Assembly (NCBI GenBank): GCA_963777775.1
Contig: CAVZRL010000005.1
Location: 248,001-312,000 of the forward strand
Length of the DNA: 64,000 nucleotides
Direction of reading: 5' to 3'
Source of the DNA: WHSW01 sp963777775
Lineage (GTDB): Bacteria; Actinomycetota; Thermoleophilia; Solirubrobacterales; 70-9
Shown: piece by piece, positions 58,564 through 64,000 of the stretch
Layout: each line of letters starts with the position of its first letter
How positions within the stretch are numbered: position 1 is the first letter of the stretch
Notes under the pieces: generated by a model
What the model was told of the DNA's origin: nothing
Databases searched by the model: none
The model's input: the letters and a program-made list of their open reading frames with translations, nothing else
Translations under genes and position numbers: made by a program

Positions 58564-59675
58564 GGGTCCTCGAGCGCACCGACCTCGACCGGTTGCTCGC
58601 AGCCCTGGTCGCGCGCGGCTACGAGCTGGTCGGCCCGACCGTGCGCCAGGGCGCGATCGTCTTCGAGCCAATCGAGTCCGCTGCCGATCTGCCGGTCGGC
58701 CTGACCGACACCCAGGACGGCGGCACGTACAGGCTCGAGCGGCGCAGCGACGAGGCGGTGTTCGGGTTCGCCAACGGGCCGCAGTCCTGGAAGCGCCTGC
58801 TGCACCCGCCGGTGCTCGAGCTGTGGAGCGCCCGTCGCTCGCCTGAGGGCGAGCTCGAGTTCAGCGCGCAGAACGAGCCGCAGCCCAAGCGAGCGTTGAT
58901 CGGAGCGCGGTCGTGCGACCTGCACGCGATCGCGACCCTCGACCGGTCGCTGCTCGAGATCGAGCACCCCGACCCTGAGTACGCCGCCCGCCGCGAGGGC
59001 CTGTTCGTGGTCGCGCTCAACTGCTCGACAGCGGGCGGGACCTGCTTCTGCGTCTCGATGGAGACCGGGCCGCGGGCGACGTTCGGGTACGACCTCGTGC
59101 TCACCGAGCTTCACGACGGCGACCGGCACCTGTTCCTGGTCGAGAGCGGCAGCGACCAGGGTGCCGAGCTGCTCGCCGAGCTGCCGACCCGCCCCGCCGG
59201 CGACGACGAGGTGCGGGCGGGCGAGCAGGTCTCGGAGCGGACCGCGGCCTCGATGGGCAGGCGGATGGACACCGAGGGACTCAAGGAGCTGCTCGACCGC
59301 AACCTCGAGCACCCGCGCTGGGACGAGGTCTCCGAGCGGTGCCTGAGCTGCGGCAACTGCACGATGGTCTGTCCGACCTGCTTTTGCACCGAGGTCGACG
59401 ACATCGACGATCTTGCCGGGGTCGAGGCGGGGCACGTGCGGCGCTGGGACTCGTGCTTCAACCTCGAGTTCACGTACGTGCACGGCGGCAGTGTTCGCGA
59501 CTCGCCGCGCTCGCGCTACCGCCAGTGGATGACCCACAAGCTCGCGACCTGGCACGACCAGTTCGGCACCTCGGGCTGCGTCGGCTGCGGGCGATGCATC
59601 ACCTGGTGCCCGGTCGCGATCGACATCACCGAGGAGGCGGCGGCGATCCGGGTCACGGATGGAGAGGTGAGATGA
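58560..59675 (+). CDS. 4Fe-4S hydrogenase subunit beta (HydB/HyhB-like)
   Basis: An iron-sulfur subunit of group 3b-type hydrogenases. Two ferredoxin-type clusters are bound by CLSCGNCTMVCPTC and CVGCGRCITWCPV in the C-terminal third; the N-terminal domain has ARSCDLHAIATLDRSLL and CFCVSMETGPRA. It has 371 residues. The GTG start at 58560 overlaps the previous stop. It should transfer electrons between the small subunit and the flavin subunit. Confidence 0.9.
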   Translation: MRVLERTDLDRLLAALVARGYELVGPTVRQGAIVFEPIESAADLPVGLTDTQDGGTYRLERRSDEAVFGFANGPQSWKRLLHPPVLELWSARRSPEGELEFSAQNEPQPKRALIGARSCDLHAIATLDRSLLEIEHPDPEYAARREGLFVVALNCSTAGGTCFCVSMETGPRATFGYDLVLTELHDGDRHLFLVESGSDQGAELLAELPTRPAGDDEVRAGEQVSERTAASMGRRMDTEGLKELLDRNLEHPRWDEVSERCLSCGNCTMVCPTCFCTEVDDIDDLAGVEAGHVRRWDSCFNLEFTYVHGGSVRDSPRSRYRQWMTHKLATWHDQFGTSGCVGCGRCITWCPVAIDITEEAAAIRVTDGEVR

Positions 59676-60145
59676 GGAAGATCGAGGATCTGATCAAGGG
59701 AATCGAGATGTTCGCGGGCATGCGCGAGGAACACCGGGCGCTGATCGCGGGTTGCGGCCAGAACGTGGTCTTCCGCGACGGCGACTACATCTTTCGCGAG
59801 GGCGACCCGGCGGACACGTTCTTCGCGATCCGCGAGGGGATGGTGGCGCTCGAGGTCGCCGCCCCGGCCCGCCCGCGGCTCGTGATCGAAACGCTTGAGC
59901 CGAGCGAGGTGCTGGGCTGGTCGTGGCTGTTCGAGCCCTACCGGGCGCGGTTCGACGCCCGCGCCGTCGGCACCGTGCACGCGGTCGCCTTCGACGGCGC
60001 CTGCCTGCGGGGCAAGTGCGACGCGGACACCGAGCTCGGCTATGAGCTGATCCGCCGGTTCGTCGCGATCATCACCGAGCGCCTGCAGGCGACCCGATTG
60101 CGACTCCTCGACGTCTACGGACATCCCCCGGCGGCGAGCGGGTGA
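59672..60145 (+). CDS. Cyclic nucleotide-binding domain protein without DNA-binding domain
   Basis: A 157-residue cNMP-binding fold: NVVFRDGDYIFREGDPADTF, AIREGMVALEVAAP and EPSEVLGWSWLFEPYRARFD. The C-terminal helix follows but no helix-turn-helix is present, so this is not a full CRP/FNR regulator. It sits between the beta and gamma hydrogenase subunit genes, with 4-bp overlaps on both sides, so it may sense a nucleotide and adjust the enzyme. Confidence 0.87.
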   Translation: MRKIEDLIKGIEMFAGMREEHRALIAGCGQNVVFRDGDYIFREGDPADTFFAIREGMVALEVAAPARPRLVIETLEPSEVLGWSWLFEPYRARFDARAVGTVHAVAFDGACLRGKCDADTELGYELIRRFVAIITERLQATRLRLLDVYGHPPAASG

Positions 60146-60963
60146 GACGCGCGACCGTTCCCGCCCCGTTCGCGGTCGCCTCGGCGAGGCAGGAGACCGA
60201 GGACACCTGGACGCTCGACCTGACCGCCGAGACGGGCGAGCCGCTGGACTTCGCCCCCGGCCAGTTCACGATGCTCTACGTATTCGGAGTCGGCGAGGTC
60301 CCGATCTCGGTCAGCGGCGACCCGGCCGAGCCGCAGACGCTCGTCCACACGGTCCGCGCCGTGGGCGCGGTGACGCGGGCGGTCTGCGCGGCCGGCGCCG
60401 GCGACCGGCTCGGGGTCCGGGGGCCGTTCGGGAGCGCCTGGCCGCAGCCCGAGCAGGGCAGCGACGTGGTCTTCGTCGCCGGCGGCCTCGGCCTCGCCCC
60501 GCTGCGCCCGGCGATCTACGCGGCCTTGGGCGAGCGCGAGCGCTACGGGCGAGTGATCGTGCTGTACGGCGGGCGGACCCCCGACCAGCTCCTCTATCGC
60601 GAGGAGCTCGACCGCTGGCGCGTGAGTGACGAGCTCGAGGTCGAGGTCACCGTGGACGCCGCGGAGCCGGGTTGGCGGGGTCGGGTCGGCGTCGTCCCGA
60701 AGCTGCTCGACCGCGCCGGCCTCGACCCGCGAACCAGCGTCGTGCTGGCCTGCGGGCCCGAGGTGATGATGCGGTACTCGGTCGAGGCCGCGGTCGGGCT
60801 CGGGATCGCCTCCGAGCGCGTCTTCGTCTCGCTGGAGCGCAATATGCGCTGCGCGGTCGGCCATTGCGGGCACTGCCAACTCGGGGGCACCTTCGTCTGC
60901 CGCGACGGGCCCGTGTTCGCCTGGCCGGCGATCTCGCGCGAGCTGGGAGTGCGAGAGCTGTGA
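60142..60963 (+). CDS. FAD/NAD(P)-binding hydrogenase subunit gamma (HydG/HyhG-like)
   Basis: A ferredoxin-NADP reductase-like flavin subunit. FAD-binding segment FAPGQFTMLYVFGVGEVPIS, nucleotide-binding VVFVAGGLGLAPLRPAIYA, and the C-terminal 2Fe-2S cysteine cluster NMRCAVGHCGHCQLGG with a fourth Cys in FVCRDGP. It has 273 residues, GTG start. It should carry electrons to NAD(P)+. Confidence 0.92.
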   Translation: MRRATVPAPFAVASARQETEDTWTLDLTAETGEPLDFAPGQFTMLYVFGVGEVPISVSGDPAEPQTLVHTVRAVGAVTRAVCAAGAGDRLGVRGPFGSAWPQPEQGSDVVFVAGGLGLAPLRPAIYAALGERERYGRVIVLYGGRTPDQLLYREELDRWRVSDELEVEVTVDAAEPGWRGRVGVVPKLLDRAGLDPRTSVVLACGPEVMMRYSVEAAVGLGIASERVFVSLERNMRCAVGHCGHCQLGGTFVCRDGPVFAWPAISRELGVREL

Positions 60964-61754
60964 GCGGGAATCGACAGCGCCCGAAGCTGGCCGTCTGGAA
61001 GTTCGCCTCCTGCGACGGCTGCCAGCTCAGCGTGCTCAACCTCGAGGATGAGCTGCTGGCGCTCGCCGACTCGGTCGAGATCTCCTACTTCCTCGAGGCG
61101 ACCCGGGCGACCGTCGCGGGCCCGTACGACCTCTCGCTGGTCGAGGGGTCGATCACCACCGCGCACGACGCCGAGCGGATTCGCGACGTCAGGGCCTCGT
61201 CGCGGACGCTGGTCACGATCGGCGCCTGCGCGACCGCCGGCGGGATCCAGGCGCTGCGCAACTTCAGCCGCGTGGAGGAGTTCGTCGCCGCCGTCTACGC
61301 CTCCCCGGACTACATCTCGACCCTCGAGACCTCGACCCCGATCCGCGACCACGTGCAGGTGGACTACGAGCTGCAGGGCTGCCCGATCGACAGCCGTCAG
61401 CTGCTCGAGGTGGTGAGCGCCTTCCTCGCCCGGCGCCGGCCGCGGATCTCCTCGCAGTCGGTCTGCGTCGAGTGCAAGCAGCGGGGCAACGTGTGCGTGA
61501 TGGTCGCGCACGGAACCCCCTGCCTCGGACCTGTCACGCACGCCGGCTGCGGTGCGATCTGCCCCGCCTATGACCGCGGCTGCTACGGCTGCTTCGGGCC
61601 GAAGGAAACGCCGAACACCGATTCGCTGAGCGCCTGGTGGCGGCGCCTCGGGGTGCCGAGCGAGGACCTGGTGGCCGCCTACAGGCACGTGAACGCGTTC
61701 GCCGACGCGTTTCGCGAGCAGAGCGCCGCGGAGGAGAAGCGGACGGATGGCTGA
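60960..61754 (+). CDS. [NiFe] hydrogenase small subunit (group 3b-type)
   Basis: An electron-transfer small subunit with the proximal cluster signature FASCDGCQLSVLNLEDELL at the N-terminus, GACATAGGIQALRN and GCPIDSRQLLEVV, and further Cys in CVECKQRGNVC and GCGAICPAYDRGCYGCFGP. The spacing and missing Tat signal point to a cytoplasmic group 3b (NADP-linked, sulfhydrogenase-like) enzyme. It has 264 residues; GTG overlaps the previous stop as GTGA. Confidence 0.93.
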   Translation: MSGNRQRPKLAVWKFASCDGCQLSVLNLEDELLALADSVEISYFLEATRATVAGPYDLSLVEGSITTAHDAERIRDVRASSRTLVTIGACATAGGIQALRNFSRVEEFVAAVYASPDYISTLETSTPIRDHVQVDYELQGCPIDSRQLLEVVSAFLARRRPRISSQSVCVECKQRGNVCVMVAHGTPCLGPVTHAGCGAICPAYDRGCYGCFGPKETPNTDSLSAWWRRLGVPSEDLVAAYRHVNAFADAFREQSAAEEKRTDG

Positions 61755-63055
61755 GCGCGAGCCGCGGACGACGAAGATCGACGTTGGGGCGCTCGCCCGA
61801 GTCGAGGGCGAGGGCGCGCTCCACGTCAGCGTCCGCGGCGACACGGTCGAGGATGTGCGGCTGGAGATCTACGAGCCGCCGCGCTTCTTCGAGGCGCTGC
61901 TGCGCGACCGCCCGTTCGCCGACGCGCCCGACATCACCTCGCGGATCTGCGGGATCTGCCCGATCGCCTACCAGATGAGCGCCTGCGCGGCGCTCGAGGA
62001 CGCGCTCGGAGTCGAGATCCCCGAGCCGATCTGGGACCTGCGACGGCTGATCTACTGCGGCGAGTGGCTCGAGAGCCACGCCTTGCACGTGTTCATGCTC
62101 CACGCGCCCGACTTCCTCGGCTATCAGGGGGCGATCGAGATGGCCCGGGACGGCCACTCCGAGGTGGTCGAACGCGGCCTGCGGATCAAGCGGGCGGGCA
62201 ACGACCTGCTGCGCGCGGTCGGCGGCCGGGCGGTGCACCCGATCAACGTCCGCGTCGGCGGCTTCTACCGGGCGCCGACGCGGGCCGAGCTCACCCCGGT
62301 CGCCGAAGTGCTGAAGCGGGCGCGCGAGGACCTGCTCGAGACCGTGCGCTGGGCGGGCTCGCTGGAGCTCCCGGAGCGGACGCTGGAGACCGAGCTGGTC
62401 GCGCTGCGCAACGGCGGCTCGTACCCGATCGAGCGCGGGCGGCTGGTCTCGACCGCGGGGCTCGACATCGCGCGCGGCCGAGTTCCCCGAGCACGTGGTC
62501 GAGGAGCACGTCCCCCACTCGACCGCCCTGCACGCGCGAATCCGCGCTCGCGGCAACTACGTGCTCGGGCCGATCGCGCGCTTCGCCCTCAACCACGACC
62601 GGCTCTCGCCGGTGGCCCGCGACGCGGCACGCGAGGCCGGCCTCGAGGGCCCGTCCCGCAACCCGTTCCAGATGATCGTCATCCGCTCGGTGGAGATGCT
62701 CTACGCCGCCGACGAGGCGCTGCGGTTGATCGCCGCCTACCAGCCGCCCGACGTGCCGTTCATCGAGCCACAGCCGGCGAACGCCGCCGGCTCGGGCTGG
62801 ACCGAGGCGCCACGGGGGATGCTCTGGCACCGCTACGAGGTCGACGCCGATGGGCGGATCCGCGCGGCGACGATCGTCCCGCCGACCTCCCAGAACCAGG
62901 CCTCGATCGAGAACGACCTGCGCGGCTTCGTGCAGGCGAACCTCGACCTGCCCGACGACGAGCTTCAGTGGCGGTGCGAGCAGGCGGTGCGCAACTACGA
63001 CCCCTGCATCTCCTGCTCGACCCACTTCCTGCGGCTCGAGATCGACCGCCGGTGA
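61747..63055 (+). CDS. [NiFe] hydrogenase large subunit, disrupted by a +1 frameshift
   Basis: The catalytic subunit. The L1 cysteines are in TSRICGICPIAYQ and the L2 cysteines in NYDPCISCSTHFL, and the L0 motif ARVEGEGALHV is at the N-terminus. The reading frame changes near 62475: frame 1 encodes GLDIARG and stops resembling the family, while the next frame resumes with AEFPEHVVEEHVPHSTALHA and runs to the stop at 63055. One extra base in the run CGCGCGGCC explains it; removing it gives about 435 residues, the usual length. Without correction the first frame reads on into the protease gene. This may be a sequence error or a real inactivating mutation. Confidence 0.9.
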
Positions 63056-63522
63056 GCTGGCCGCCCGCCGGGCGCGTGCTGGTGATCGGGCTCGGGAACC
63101 GGATCCGCGGCGATGACGGCGCCGGTCCGCTGGTCGCCGAGCTGGTCGCCGAGCGCGCCCCCGGGCTCGAGGCGATCGCCTGCGAGCGCGAGCCGACCGA
63201 CCTGCTCACGCTCTGGGACGACGCGGGCTTGGCGTTGCTCGTCGACGCGGTCGCCGGCCCCAACCCCGGCACCTGGCATCGGCTGGAGCTCGGCGACGGC
63301 CCGCTGCCCAGGCGTCCCGGGCCGACCGCCTCCACCCACGTCCTCACGCTCGCCGAGGTGATCGAGCTCGGGCGCGAGCTCGACAGGATGCCTGCGCGGT
63401 TGGTGATCTTCGGGATCGAGGCGGCGAGCTTCGAGACCGGAAGCGAGCTCTCCGCGCCCGTCGCCGACGCGATCGGACCGCTCACCGACGCGGTGCTCGC
63501 CGAGGCCCGGGCGCTGGGCTGA
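63052..63522 (+). CDS. Hydrogenase maturation protease
   Basis: Endopeptidase that removes the C-terminal peptide of the large subunit after nickel insertion. LVIGLGNRIRGDDGAGPLVA is the family signature with the nickel-sensing residues; LLVDAVAGPNPGTWHRLE holds the Asp. It has 156 residues; GTG overlaps the large subunit stop as GTGA. The large subunit ends in THFLRLEIDRR, with only a few residues after the L2 cysteines, so whether cleavage is needed is unclear. Confidence 0.9.
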   Translation: MSWPPAGRVLVIGLGNRIRGDDGAGPLVAELVAERAPGLEAIACEREPTDLLTLWDDAGLALLVDAVAGPNPGTWHRLELGDGPLPRRPGPTASTHVLTLAEVIELGRELDRMPARLVIFGIEAASFETGSELSAPVADAIGPLTDAVLAEARALG

Positions 63523-63539
63523 GGCCGAAGCCGGGTTCA

Positions 63540-64000
63540 GCTCACCGGCGCCGCCTCCGGGCGCCCGCCTCGCAGGAGCATGCCCGAGCCGCTCCTCGAG
63601 CTCGAGGATCAGCCTCGTCGTCTTCAGCACCGTGTCGGGATTGAGGCTGATCGAGTCGATCCCGATCTCGACCAGGTACTCGGCCATGTCGGGGTAGTCG
63701 GAGGGCGCCTGCCCGCAGAGCCCGGAGTGAATCTCGTTTCGCCGGCAGCCCTCGACCGCGAGGCGCAGCATCTCCTTCACCCCCTCGTCGCGCTCGTCGT
63801 AGTCGAAGGCGACGATCTCGCTGTCGCGATCGACCCCCAGGGTGAGCTGGGTGAGGTCGTTGGAGCCGATCGAGAAACCGTCGAAGCGCTCGGCGAAGCT
63901 GTCGATCAGGAGCACGTTGTTGGGGATCTCGCACATCGCGTAGATCTTGAGCCCGTTCTCGCCCCGGGTCAGGCCGAGCTCCGCCATCTTGTCGAGCACC
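63540..64000 (-). CDS. Phosphoenolpyruvate synthase-like protein, 3' part (partial)
   Basis: C-terminal PEP-utilising TIM-barrel domain running off the window end: IYAMCEIPNNVLLIDSFAER, FDGFSIGSNDLTQLTLGVDR, catalytic-Cys segment IHSGLCGQAPSDYPDMAEYL and IDSISLNPDTVLKTTRLILE. It interconverts pyruvate and PEP. Family proteins end soon after this last motif; here no in-frame stop occurs until 62995, antisense through the protease gene, so either a small frameshift hides the stop or the protein has an extended tail. A TGA lies one frame off at about 63538-63540. Confidence 0.85.

Noticed and set aside
62476..63522. Fusion of hydrogenase large subunit with its maturation protease as a 591-codon frame
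   Set aside because: Frame 1 after 62475 is not family-like while the neighbouring frame is; the apparent fusion is a frameshift effect and the protease has its own GTG start.

Overview
The window is GC-rich chromosomal DNA (by eye roughly 70% GC), densely packed, with GTG and TTG starts, many 1-8 bp gene overlaps and several promoters whose -10 box lies only a few bases before the start codon. Gene content and order point to a deep-branching actinomycete, most likely class Thermoleophilia (Solirubrobacterales-like): hrcA-dnaJ-prmA, mreC-mreD-mrdA-rodA-rng-rplU-rpmA, obgE-proB-proA-nadD-rsfS, valS-folC, tig/clpP/clpX, a DivIVA-domain protein, FAS-II-type MaoC pairs and a group 3b-type [NiFe] hydrogenase. 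This placement is an inference from gene content; no rRNA is present.

Layout. 0-14 kb: rRNA maturation, stress and chaperone genes (ybeY, phoH, yqeY, murI, prmA, dnaJ, hrcA), a MaoC/HadAB-like pair, lepA, an M23 peptidase, a small RTX-like secreted protein behind a consensus CRP-type operator, murJ, rpsT and holA. 14-22 kb: comEC-comEA, acyP, a cupin, leuS, a YciI-like protein and an MBL-fold hydrolase. 22-24 kb: tRNA-Ala(GGC) nested in the reading frame of a PD-(D/E)XK endonuclease and followed by an antitoxin-like tail, then a DivIVA-like protein. 24-31 kb: rsfS, nadD, proA, proB and obgE, a probable structured small RNA, an ECF sigma/anti-sigma pair, a decayed AbiEi-like gene, and L27/L21. 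31-41 kb: rng, the rod-shape operon, maf, ndk, a zinc-ribbon membrane protein and folC. 41-48 kb: valS, clpX, clpP, an orphan Phd-like antitoxin and tig. 48-57 kb: accessory enzymes, a CtaG/CorA/HD/LemA/Ogt series, a second ECF sigma factor and three small secreted proteins. 57-63.5 kb: a tightly overlapping hydrogenase operon (FAD oxidoreductase, beta, cNMP-binding, gamma, small, large, maturation protease) whose large subunit carries a one-base frameshift. The window ends in the 3' part of a PEP synthase-like gene on the other strand.

The most unusual signal is a set of six conserved genes (comEC, the divIVA-like gene, nadD, rng, maf, folC) that have no ATG, GTG or TTG able to encode their conserved N-terminus. 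In each an ATC, CTG or ATA sits at the expected position, in five of the six within 14 nt of the upstream stop codon, and in rng it follows a near-perfect Shine-Dalgarno sequence. This suggests non-canonical initiation, perhaps by termination-reinitiation. Other notable items are a Ser-every-third-residue repeat protein, the tRNA/endonuclease/antitoxin composite, the putative small RNA upstream of obgE, and a histone-H1-like tail on ribosomal protein L21.
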